A stretch of DNA of 48,122 nt from Verrucomicrobiales bacterium. GTDB taxonomy: Bacteria; Verrucomicrobiota; Verrucomicrobiia; Limisphaerales; UBA9464. The stretch covers positions 1 to 48,122 of the forward strand of contig JAIXUV010000276.1 of the NCBI GenBank assembly GCA_027483345.1. The letters run 5' to 3'. Below, piece by piece: positions 17,924 to 26,287 of the stretch (position 1 is the stretch's first letter; the number at the start of each line of letters is the position of its first letter). A program made the translations under genes and the position numbers. The notes beneath the pieces are model-generated. The model was not told the origin of the DNA. It did not search any database and saw nothing but the letters and a program-made list of their open reading frames with translations.

Positions 17924-18310
17924 ATGAAACGTTTCCTCATCCTCGCCGCGGCGCTCGCGCTCGCGTTGACTCTCCCTGCCATGGCCGCCACCACCAAGAA
18001 GCAGAAGGGATCGATCCGCCACGTCGTCGCCTTCAAGTTCAAGGAATCCGCCTCGAAGGAGGACATCAAGAAGGTCGAGGACGCCTTCCGCGCCCTGAAG
18101 CCGAAGATCCCGCAGATCGTGTCCCTCGAGGCCGGCACCAACAACAGCCCGGAAGGCCTCAACAAGGGCTGCACCCACGGCTGGATCCTGACCTTCGAGT
18201 CCGAGAAGGACCGCGACGACTACCTCGTCCATCCCGACCACAAGGAGTTCGGCAAGCTGGTCGGACCGCTGGTCGCGGACGTGTTCGTGATCGACTTCCG
18301 GGCCAAGTGA
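17924..18310 (+). CDS. Dabb-family (stress-responsive alpha/beta barrel) protein, secreted
   Basis: Signal peptide MKRFLILAAALALALTLPAMAA; IRHVVAFKFKESASKEDIKKVEDAFRALK...HGWILTFESEKDRDDYLVHPDHKEF. Confidence 0.9.
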   Translation: MKRFLILAAALALALTLPAMAATTKKQKGSIRHVVAFKFKESASKEDIKKVEDAFRALKPKIPQIVSLEAGTNNSPEGLNKGCTHGWILTFESEKDRDDYLVHPDHKEFGKLVGPLVADVFVIDFRAK

Positions 18311-18372
18311 CCCGGCTGGTGTCTTCCCGGCGCGATCCGCGCCGGGAGAACCTCCGACGCCCCTACCTCCGC

Positions 18373-19380
18373 ATGCTCTGCTTCGTCACGGGCGCCTCGG
18401 GATTCGTCGGCGCCAACCTGGTCCACGCCCTGAACGCGCGGGGGCACCGCGTCCGGACGCTCCTCCGTCCCGGCGCGGACCTCCGGGGACTCGTCGGCGC
18501 CGACCACGAGGCCGTGGCCGGGGACCTGACCGATCCCGTGGATTCCCTCGCCCGCGCGATGCGGGGTAGCGACTGGTGCTTCCACGTCGCGGCGAGCTAC
18601 GCGCTGTGGCTTCCGGACTACACCCCGATGTTCCGGGCCAACGTCGACGGCACCCGGAACGTCCTCCAGGCCGCGCACCAGGCCGGCTGCTCGCGCATCG
18701 TCTACACCAGCACCGTGGGCTGCATCGGACTGCCGAAGCCCAGCGCGGACGGCACGGTCCGGCCCACCGACGAATCCACGCCGGTGGCGGAGTCCCAGAT
18801 GTCGAATCCCTACAAGCTCTCCAAGTGGCAGGCCGAGGTGGTGGCCCGGGAACTGGCGGCGAAGGGCCTGCCGGTGGTGGTGGTCAACCCCAGCGCCCCG
18901 ATCGGGCCGCGCGACGTGAAGCCGACCCCGACGGGCAAGGTCATCGTCGACTTCCTTCACCGCGCGATGCCGGCGTACCTGGACACCGGCCTGAACTGGG
19001 TCCATGTGCGGGACGTCTGCGAAGGCCACATCCTCGCCGCCGAGAAGGGCCGGATCGGCCAGCGCTACATCCTCGGCCACCAGGACGGCAACTGGACGAT
19101 GAAGCAGGCCCTCGACGTCCTCGCCGAGATCACCGGCATCCCGGCCCCGCGCTTCCGCGTCCCCTACGGCGTCGCCTGGACGGCGGCGCAGGTGGACGAG
19201 GTCGTCGCGAAATTCACCGGCAAGCCGCCGAAGGCCCCCATCGCCGGCGTCCGCATGGCCGCGTACAAGATGTGGTTCGACCCTTCCAAGGCCGTCCGCG
19301 AACTGGGCTTGCCCCAGACGCCCCCGCGACAGGCGCTGTCCGACGCGGTCGACTGGTTCCGGTCACACGGGATGGCGTAA
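18373..19380 (+). CDS. NAD-dependent epimerase/dehydratase, HpnA-like sugar epimerase
   Basis: VTGASGFVGANLVHALNARGHRVRTLLRPGADLRGL, VYTSTVGCIGLP, NPYKLSKWQAE (YxxxK), NWVHVRDVCEGHILAAEKGRIGQRYILG. Confidence 0.9.
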   Translation: MLCFVTGASGFVGANLVHALNARGHRVRTLLRPGADLRGLVGADHEAVAGDLTDPVDSLARAMRGSDWCFHVAASYALWLPDYTPMFRANVDGTRNVLQAAHQAGCSRIVYTSTVGCIGLPKPSADGTVRPTDESTPVAESQMSNPYKLSKWQAEVVARELAAKGLPVVVVNPSAPIGPRDVKPTPTGKVIVDFLHRAMPAYLDTGLNWVHVRDVCEGHILAAEKGRIGQRYILGHQDGNWTMKQALDVLAEITGIPAPRFRVPYGVAWTAAQVDEVVAKFTGKPPKAPIAGVRMAAYKMWFDPSKAVRELGLPQTPPRQALSDAVDWFRSHGMA

Positions 19381-19410
19381 GAGTGGAGGGGTTGGCTTGA
19401 AGGGCCGCGA

Positions 19411-19448
19411 CGCCAGACCCCAGTCGCCAGATGCCAGATGCCTGACGC
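19411..19448. repeat. Short internally repetitive intergenic motif (GCCAGAT x2)
   Basis: CGCCAGACCCCAGTCGCCAGATGCCAGATGCCTGACGCC just upstream of the CPBP gene. Confidence 0.4.
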
Positions 19449-19502
19449 CCGCCCCCAATTCCCCGCTTGCCCTGCCCCCGTTCGCGCCGGTATCTCGCCG
19501 CG

Positions 19503-20240
19503 ATGTCCGACCCCGCAACCACCCCAAAGCCGTCGTTCTGGGAACTTCCGGAGGTGCCCCGGGCGCTCCCGTTCGCGGCGTTCCTCCTGATCGGCAGCTT
19601 CGCCGGCGCCGCCACCGAGGCCTCGGCCTACTGGGTCTATGTGCTGAAGACCTTCGTCGGCGCCGCCCTGCTCTGGCATTTCCGCCCCCGCCTCGCAGAA
19701 CTGCGCTGGGCCGTGAGCTGGGAGGCCGTCGTGGTCGGCGTGCTCATCGCCGCCTTGTGGATCGGACTCGACGGACGGATTCCCGCCCTCGGCACGCTCT
19801 ACGACACCATCAGTTCCCGCTTCACGGGCAAACCCGTCGAGGTACCGAAGCCAGAGGCGCCCTGGAACCCGCTGGCCTTCTTCAAGGACAACGCCCCGCT
19901 GGGCTACGCCATCCTCGTGGTCCGGGTGGTCGGACGCTCCTTCGTCGTGCCCATGGTCGAGGAGCTGTTCTACCGGTCCTTCTTCCACCGCTTCATCGCT
20001 AGCCAGGACTTCCTCGGGCTGCCCATCGGACTCTGGAACCTCCGGGCGTTCGTGATCACCAGTGTCGCCTTCGGTCTCGCGCATCCGGGCCAATGGGTGC
20101 AGGGGATCGTCTGTGGTGCTGCCTACCAGTTCCTGGTGATCCGCCACAAGCGGCTCGGGGACTCGATCACCGCGCACGCCATCACCAACGCCCTGTGCAG
20201 CGCCTACGCGATCGCGGCCGGCAAGTGGGAGTTCACCTGA
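19503..20240 (+). CDS. CPBP intramembrane metalloprotease (CAAX prenyl protease-related, exosortase-associated-like)
   Basis: Multiple TM helices; VPMVEELFYRSFFHRF (EExxxR) and FGLAHPGQWVQGIVCGAAYQFLVIRHKRLGDSITAHAITNAL. Confidence 0.85.
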   Translation: MSDPATTPKPSFWELPEVPRALPFAAFLLIGSFAGAATEASAYWVYVLKTFVGAALLWHFRPRLAELRWAVSWEAVVVGVLIAALWIGLDGRIPALGTLYDTISSRFTGKPVEVPKPEAPWNPLAFFKDNAPLGYAILVVRVVGRSFVVPMVEELFYRSFFHRFIASQDFLGLPIGLWNLRAFVITSVAFGLAHPGQWVQGIVCGAAYQFLVIRHKRLGDSITAHAITNALCSAYAIAAGKWEFT

Positions 20241-21865
20241 ATCCAACCCCGGAGAACGGTCCGCTGACGTCCCAACGCACCACGCTCCTCCCGCCCTGCG
20301 TGGTGTTCGAGGACGACCACCTGCTCGTGGTGGACAAGCCGCCCGGTTGGAACACCCACGCGCCCTCGCCGTACGCGGGCGAAGGGATCCACGAATGGCT
20401 GAAGCACCGTGAACCGCGCTGGGCCGACCTCGCGATCCTCCACCGACTCGACAAGGACACCTCCGGCCTCCTCGTCTTCGGGAAGTCCCCGCAGGCGAAC
20501 CGTTCGCTGGCACGGCAGTTCGAGGAACACCTCGTGGGCAAGGTCTACCAGTTCCGCACGGACCGGCAGGTCGGGACCCAACGCTGCGTCGAGACCTCGG
20601 CCGTCGTCCGCAACGGCGACCACCACGTGGCCCGGCCTTGGGCCGTCGGCATGGACGCGGCGGAGACGGCGTTCGAGGTGGTGCGGCGGACGCCGGGCTT
20701 CACCGAGCTGGAGGCGAGGCCGAAGACCGGACGAACCCACCAGATCCGCGTGCATGCCGCCCATCGGGGATGGCCGCTGATCGGGGACGCCCTGTACGGC
20801 GGCACGGCACATCCGCGCCTGCACCTGGCCTCGGTGCGGCTGGAGTTCGTCCATCCCACGCTCGGAACCCCCGTGGTGTTCGAGGCACCCGACCGCTTCG
20901 ACGTCCCGCCGGCGACCCTGCTGCGCGCCGCGGTGGTCCATCCCGCAGAGACCGACGCCTTCCGGAGGCTGCACGGCGCCGCGGATGCCGGTGCGGGCGG
21001 CGGCATCCATTGCGACCAGCTCGGGCCGTACGTCCTGTTGCAGTCGGAAGGCGAACCGTCCGGCGTTCCTGCCGAAGTCGTCCCCGGATCGGACGGGCTC
21101 TACTTCAAACAGTGGAACCGGCATGTCCGCACCACCGCGGCCGAGGCCGCCGGGCCGCGTCACCTGCGGGGTCCCGAGGCGCCGGAACGCTTCGAGATCC
21201 GCGAGAACGGCGTCCGCTACGAACTGAGCTTCGCGGAGGGCTACAGCGTCGGCCTCTTCCTCGACCAACGGGACAACCGGCGGCGGCTCCTTGTGAACCA
21301 CGTCGCCTCCGGCTTCCCGCTGTTCCCGGAGGCCGCCGTGGGACGGGAGGTGCTGAACTGCTTCGCCTACACCGGCGGGTTCAGCGTCTGTGCGGCCTTG
21401 GCCGGCGCGCGGGCCACCAGCCTGGACCTCTCCCGGAAGTACCTCGACTGGGCCCGCAGGAACTTCGAACGGAACGGCTTGGACCCCGCGGCCCACGACT
21501 TCATCTACGGCGACGTCTTCGACTGGATCCGCCGGCTCGCCAAGAAGGGCAGGCGCTTCGACGCCGTGCTGCTGGACCCACCCACCTTCTCCCGGAGCAA
21601 GGAACACGGCGACTTCCGGGCGGAGCGCGACTACGGCCAGCTGGTGTCCTCGGCCCTGGCGGTCCTGAAGCCTTGCGGCGTCCTGTTCGCCTCGACCAAC
21701 GCGGCCCGGCTCGAACCCGAACGCTTCCTGTCCGACATCCGAACGGCCATCGCCGCAGCCGGAAGACGCATCATTTCCCAGCACTACGTTCCGCAGCCGC
21801 CGGACTTCCCCATCAGCCGGGAGGAACCCGCCTACCTGAAGACCGTCTGGCTCCGCGTCTCCTGA
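20225..21865 (+). CDS. Fusion: RluA-family pseudouridine synthase plus RlmI-like class I SAM methyltransferase
   Basis: N-terminal half LLVVDKPPGWNTH...ILHRLDKDTSGLLVFGKS...KTGRTHQIRVHAAHRGWPLIGDALYGG; C-terminal half GYSVGLFLDQRDNRRRL...VLNCFAYTGGFSVCAALAGARATSLDLSRKYLDWARRNFERNGL...FDAVLLDPPTFSRSK. Start uncertain: GTG 20225 is tentative, track start is 20093. Confidence 0.88.
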   Translation: MGVHLNPTPENGPLTSQRTTLLPPCVVFEDDHLLVVDKPPGWNTHAPSPYAGEGIHEWLKHREPRWADLAILHRLDKDTSGLLVFGKSPQANRSLARQFEEHLVGKVYQFRTDRQVGTQRCVETSAVVRNGDHHVARPWAVGMDAAETAFEVVRRTPGFTELEARPKTGRTHQIRVHAAHRGWPLIGDALYGGTAHPRLHLASVRLEFVHPTLGTPVVFEAPDRFDVPPATLLRAAVVHPAETDAFRRLHGAADAGAGGGIHCDQLGPYVLLQSEGEPSGVPAEVVPGSDGLYFKQWNRHVRTTAAEAAGPRHLRGPEAPERFEIRENGVRYELSFAEGYSVGLFLDQRDNRRRLLVNHVASGFPLFPEAAVGREVLNCFAYTGGFSVCAALAGARATSLDLSRKYLDWARRNFERNGLDPAAHDFIYGDVFDWIRRLAKKGRRFDAVLLDPPTFSRSKEHGDFRAERDYGQLVSSALAVLKPCGVLFASTNAARLEPERFLSDIRTAIAAAGRRIISQHYVPQPPDFPISREEPAYLKTVWLRVS

Positions 21866-21971
21866 TCCCCATCCCCCCTTTCGCCCTTCAACGCCGCAGC
21901 CCTTCAACCCGATAACAGCCTCCCACGGCTCCGGGTTGCCATCTGTCAACCTCGCGGTCTATGGTTCGGGC

Positions 21972-23369
21972 ATGGCTGAGAAAACTCTGGATCAGGTCCC
22001 GGCGTCGCAGCGGGAACTGTTCGAGAAAGGCGTGGCGGCGTTGCAGAAGAACAACCTGGACTACGCCGTGACGCTGCTGTTCCAGGTGGTGAAGAACGAA
22101 CCCGCGCTGTACGAGGCCCGGGAGGCGCTCCGGGCGGCCCAGCACAAGCGGGCCGGCAACAAGGCGGGCGGCCTCTTCAAGATCCGGAAGTTCCTCGGAT
22201 CCGCCAACACCCTCACCCGCGGCCAACTCGCCATGCGGTCCAACCCGCTCGAGGCGATCGTCGTCGCTGAGGAGGTCCTCAACGAGGATCCGGCCAACGT
22301 CGACGCCCACGAGCTGCTGGCGGACGCCGCGTTGCAGTCGCGTCTGCCCAAGACCGCCCTGCTCTCGCTCGAGGTGGCGTTCAAGGCCAATGCGGCCAAC
22401 CGCAGGCTGGCCGAGAAGCTGGCGGATGCGCACAACCAGCTGGGGAACCGCGCACGGGCCGAGAAGATCCTGCGCGACCTGCTTTCGACCGCTCCCGACG
22501 ACCCGTCGCTGAACGAGAAGCTAAAGAACCTGCTCGCGACCCGGACCCTCTCCGAAGGCGGCTACGAACAGGCCGCAACCGGCGGTGGCAGCTACCGCGA
22601 CCTGCTCCGGGACAAGGAGCAGGCCCGTTCGCTCGAGATGGAGAACCGGGAGGTCAAGGACGTCGACGTCGCCGACCGCCTCCTCCGCGAGCAGGAGGCC
22701 AAGCTGGTCGAGGACCCGTCGAATCCGCGCATCCTCCGCACCCTCGCGGAACTCAGCCTCAAGAAGGGCGACACCGAGGCGGCCCTTGAATGGTATGGGA
22801 AGCTGCTCGCCACGACCGGACTGAACGACCCGCAGATCCTGCAGCAGATCCGGGACATCCACCTCTCGCGGATCACGTCCGAGGAGAAGGCCCTCGACGC
22901 CTCGGACCCGGACCATGCGGCGAAGCTGGCGGAGATCCAGGGGCGCCGGACGAAGTTCCTCATCGAGGACGCCCGACGCCGCTGCGAGGCGAATCCGACG
23001 GACCTGTCCATACGGCTCGAGCTCGGGGACCTCCACCTCCGGGCCGGCCGCCTCGGCGAGGCCATCGCCGAGCTGCAGAAGGCCCAGAACAACCCGAGCA
23101 AGCGGATCGCCGCGATGAACCTCCTCGCCCAGGCCTTCTCGCTGCGCGGGATGAACGACCTCGCCGCGAAGAAGCTCGAGGAGGCCCTCAAGGAGAAGCC
23201 GGTCTTCGACGACGAGGCGAAGGACCTCCGGTACCAGCTCGGAACCGTCCTCGAGAAGGTCGGCCGGAAATCCGAGGCCATCGAGCAGTTCAAGCTCATC
23301 TACGAGCAGGACATCGGCTACCGGGACGTGATGGCGCGGGTGGACGCGTTCTACGCCTCGCAGGGCTGA
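21972..23369 (+). CDS. Tetratricopeptide-repeat protein
   Basis: Repeated helical units (EAALEWYGKLLATTGLNDPQILQQIRDIHLSR; LGEAIAELQKAQNNPSKRIAAMNLLAQAFSLRGMNDLAAKKLEEAL). ATG at 21972. Confidence 0.85.
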   Translation: MAEKTLDQVPASQRELFEKGVAALQKNNLDYAVTLLFQVVKNEPALYEAREALRAAQHKRAGNKAGGLFKIRKFLGSANTLTRGQLAMRSNPLEAIVVAEEVLNEDPANVDAHELLADAALQSRLPKTALLSLEVAFKANAANRRLAEKLADAHNQLGNRARAEKILRDLLSTAPDDPSLNEKLKNLLATRTLSEGGYEQAATGGGSYRDLLRDKEQARSLEMENREVKDVDVADRLLREQEAKLVEDPSNPRILRTLAELSLKKGDTEAALEWYGKLLATTGLNDPQILQQIRDIHLSRITSEEKALDASDPDHAAKLAEIQGRRTKFLIEDARRRCEANPTDLSIRLELGDLHLRAGRLGEAIAELQKAQNNPSKRIAAMNLLAQAFSLRGMNDLAAKKLEEALKEKPVFDDEAKDLRYQLGTVLEKVGRKSEAIEQFKLIYEQDIGYRDVMARVDAFYASQG

Positions 23370-23512
23370 TCCGGAGCCGCCTTCCGGCCACCGGGAGTTG
23401 TCGGAAACGGCGCCTCGGGACATTTGGCACCCCGGTGGGGACCACCCCCGCGCTTGCACGGGCAGGCGGTTGCGGCCAACTCTCCCCGGAAGAGAGCCGG
23501 TCCCCCGAGCCC

Positions 23513-24961
23513 ATGCCCATCGAGAAGATCATCATCCTGGAGGACAACGAAATCATCCGTCGTTCCCTCGAGGCCCAGCTGCACAAGCGGCGATATGATG
23601 TGGTGGGCGTCTCCACGCTCGCGGCCGCCCAGGACTACCTCGCCAAAGACAACTGGGACCTGATGTTCGTCGACGTCCGCCTCCCGGACGGCGAAGGCAC
23701 GGACCTGCTGCGCGAGCTGCAGAACCGCCCGGTGAAGCCGCTGGTGGTGATCATGACCGGCCACGCCTCGGTCGAATCGGCCGTCGCCTGCATGCGGGAC
23801 GGCGCCTTCGACTACCTGATCAAGCCGTTCTCCAGCGACCAGATCGACATCACGCTGAAGAAGGCCGAGGACTTCACCCAGCTGGTGAAGGTGAACCACT
23901 ACCTCAGCCACGAGGAGGCGGAGGAGACCGGCTACGAGCTGCTGGGCAGGAGCCCGGCGATGCAGGGGCTGCGCGACCTGATCCGCAAGGTGGCCCGCAC
24001 GCAGGCGACGGTGTTGGTCCAGGGTGAGAGCGGCACCGGCAAGGAGCTGGTCTCCCGCGCGATCTACCGCGAAAGCCCGCGCGCCAACGCCCCGTTCATC
24101 AAGGTCAACTGCGCCGCGATCCCCGAGAACCTCATCGAGAGCGAGTTCTTCGGCCACGAGAAGGGCGCGTTCACCGGCGCCCTCAACAAGCGCGAGGGCC
24201 GCTTCGAACTCGCCCACGGCGGCACCATCCTCCTCGACGAGATCAGCGAGGTCTCGCCCCAGGTCCAGGCCAAGCTCCTCCGCGTGCTCCAGGAACGGGA
24301 ACTGGAACGCGTCGGCGGCAACCGCACCATCAAGGTCGACGTCCGCGTCATCGCCACCACCAACCGCAACCTGGAGGAGAGCGTCGCCCGCAAGGAGTTC
24401 CGCCAGGACCTCTTCTTCCGGCTCAACGTCGTCCCGATCCTCGTACCGCCCCTCCGCGAACGGAGGGAGGACATCCTCTTCCTCTCGGAACAGTTCGTTC
24501 AGCGCTTCGTCCGCAAGCACGGCGTCCGCGTCAACGGCATCTCCCCCGGCTGCCGCGCCGCCCTCATGGCCCACGACTGGCCCGGCAACGTCCGCGAGCT
24601 CCAGAACGTCATCGAACGGGCCGTGATCCTCTGTCCGGACGGCGAGGACCTCTCCGCCGCCCACCTCGGGTTCCACCAGTTCACCAACGCCGCCGCCGCC
24701 GCGACCGCCAGCGCCGCATCCCAAGCACCACCCCCCAGCAACGGCCCGTCCCAGGCCGCCGTCTCCGCGGCCGCCCCGGATCAGATCGTGCCGCTCGACC
24801 AACTGGAGAAGCAGGCGATCCTCCACGCCCTGGACCTCTGCAAGGGCAACCGCACCCACGCCGCCAAGCACCTCGGCATCAGCATCCGCACCATGCGCAA
24901 CAAGCTGAAGGAGTACGGTGTCGCCGCCGGTGGCGAATCGGATTCCGAAGACGAAGGTTGA
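23513..24961 (+). CDS. NtrC-family sigma-54-dependent response regulator
   Basis: Receiver (IIILEDNEIIRRSLE, DLMFVDVRLPDGEG), AAA+ (GESGTGKELVSRAIY, FFGHEKGAFTGA, GTILLDEI), C-terminal Fis HTH (ILHALDLCKGNRTHAAKHLGISIRTMRNKLKEYG). Confidence 0.96.
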   Translation: MPIEKIIILEDNEIIRRSLEAQLHKRRYDVVGVSTLAAAQDYLAKDNWDLMFVDVRLPDGEGTDLLRELQNRPVKPLVVIMTGHASVESAVACMRDGAFDYLIKPFSSDQIDITLKKAEDFTQLVKVNHYLSHEEAEETGYELLGRSPAMQGLRDLIRKVARTQATVLVQGESGTGKELVSRAIYRESPRANAPFIKVNCAAIPENLIESEFFGHEKGAFTGALNKREGRFELAHGGTILLDEISEVSPQVQAKLLRVLQERELERVGGNRTIKVDVRVIATTNRNLEESVARKEFRQDLFFRLNVVPILVPPLRERREDILFLSEQFVQRFVRKHGVRVNGISPGCRAALMAHDWPGNVRELQNVIERAVILCPDGEDLSAAHLGFHQFTNAAAAATASAASQAPPPSNGPSQAAVSAAAPDQIVPLDQLEKQAILHALDLCKGNRTHAAKHLGISIRTMRNKLKEYGVAAGGESDSEDEG

Positions 24962-25086
24962 GGGGCGGTTGTTGGTCTTCCGTGGTCCGTGGCCCGTCGT
25001 CGGCGTGATCTTCACCCCGCAGTCCCTCGACGCGATTGAGCCGTGCGCAAGAAACGCGGGAAGGCGTCGCCGGTGGAAATGGAAAG

Positions 25087-25121
25087 GCCCTTCCCCGGAA
25101 ACCCACTAACCGGGGAAGGGC
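25087..25121 (-). terminator. Intrinsic terminator-like hairpin (12-bp perfect stem)
   Basis: GCCCTTCCCCGG (25087-25098) and CCGGGGAAGGGC (25110-25121); minus-strand 3' flank CTTTCCATTTCC. Confidence 0.7.
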
Positions 25122-25164
25122 GTTGCCCACACGACGTGTCGCCAAACGGGGCGCCACGCCAAAC

Positions 25165-25401
25165 CTATGACTGCAAACCGATGACTTCGGAAGGCCGACC
25201 GGCCATGGCGACCGAATCCGACGCTGGTCCCCCGAGTACTCCCGGGGCCGCCAGATGCATCGCCACCGCCAGCAGCACGCTGGCTCCGACGACCGCGTAG
25301 ACCGCGAATTCAATCCGCTCGGACTTCCGCTCGCGGACCAAGGCCTCCGCCAAGGGACCACGACGATTCAGCAACGGCATCCGATTCATTCTCACTCTCA
25401 T
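25165..25401 (-). CDS. Small hypothetical single-pass membrane protein
   Basis: 78 aa ORF, GGGAGGCG upstream of the ATG, one hydrophobic segment IEFAVYAVVGASVLLAVAMHLA, followed by a terminator-like hairpin. Confidence 0.6.
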   Translation of the reverse strand: MRVRMNRMPLLNRRGPLAEALVRERKSERIEFAVYAVVGASVLLAVAMHLAAPGVLGGPASDSVAMAGRPSEVIGLQS

Positions 25402-25540
25402 AGACGCCTCCCATCACCCGATGGATCGCGAAAAGTTTCACCCACTCCGAGTCCGCCGGAGGCGGGATGTTCAAACTTCCCGCGGGGATCCGGGAGGACG
25501 ACACGGAAGGACACGGACACACAGGGCCATCCGCGACGCT

Positions 25541-26287
25541 TCAACGCGTCCTCGGATCCCGCAGGTGTTCCACATGCCCGTCGAGCATCAGGCGGTTGCG
25601 TCCGCCGACATGCGACGACATCCCACGGAGTTCCGACGGCACCGACGGAATCGTGGAGGGGAAGTAGGGATCGACCGCCAGCTCCACCGAGGAAGCTCCG
25701 TCCGGCCTTCCGGCGACCGGATTGTCCGCCCGGCGCAACGCCTCCACCGCGCCCTCCACGGAGCGGCCCCAGAAGTTGTCGTCGGGCACCGGGTCCTCGA
25801 ACCGGTCGAACCGCCACATCCAGTGGTGGGTCCGGGCTTCGCCCCCGTCGACGCCTTCGCGGACCGCGGTCTGGACCACGGCATCCACGCGCGCCAACGG
25901 CCCCGATTCCACGGCCGGGCATCGGAAGGCCCGGGCCTCGTCCAGATGCCCGCGCAACACCACCCAGGCCCAGCCCGACCGCGGATCGCTGGAGGAAGGC
26001 CATCCGCTCCAAGGACGGTAGCCGCCCGGCTGGTTCGTCTTGAGGTCGCGACGGTCCGGAAAGCGACCGGAGCCATCGCCGAGATAGAGCGCCCAGGCGA
26101 GTCCCTGCTGTCTCAGGTTGGAGAGGCAACGCGACTTGCCCGCTGCGCCCTTCGCACGGGCCAAGGTCGGGAGAAGCAACGAGGCCAGCACGGCGACGAT
26201 CGCGACGACGACCAGCAACTCGACGAGGGTGAAGGCCCGGACGAGTCGGCGCGTGGCGCGGCTATTCCGGCAGTGCGAAGGCGACAT
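25541..26287 (-). CDS. Prepilin-type N-terminal cleavage/methylation domain protein
   Basis: RAFTLVELLVVVAIVAVLASLLLPTLARAKGAAGKSRCLSNLRQQGLAWALYLGD, typical of PVC pseudopilins; C-terminal NRLMLDGHVEHLRD. Confidence 0.9.
   Translation of the reverse strand: MSPSHCRNSRATRRLVRAFTLVELLVVVAIVAVLASLLLPTLARAKGAAGKSRCLSNLRQQGLAWALYLGDGSGRFPDRRDLKTNQPGGYRPWSGWPSSSDPRSGWAWVVLRGHLDEARAFRCPAVESGPLARVDAVVQTAVREGVDGGEARTHHWMWRFDRFEDPVPDDNFWGRSVEGAVEALRRADNPVAGRPDGASSVELAVDPYFPSTIPSVPSELRGMSSHVGGRNRLMLDGHVEHLRDPRTR

Noticed and set aside
23420-23465. Possible sigma-54 promoter (TTTGGCACCCCGGTGGGG)
   Set aside because: The GGCAC half is present but no TTGC at the required -12 spacing.
23351-25015. 554-aa minus-strand ORF
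   Set aside because: Antisense to the NtrC-type regulator; no domain signal.
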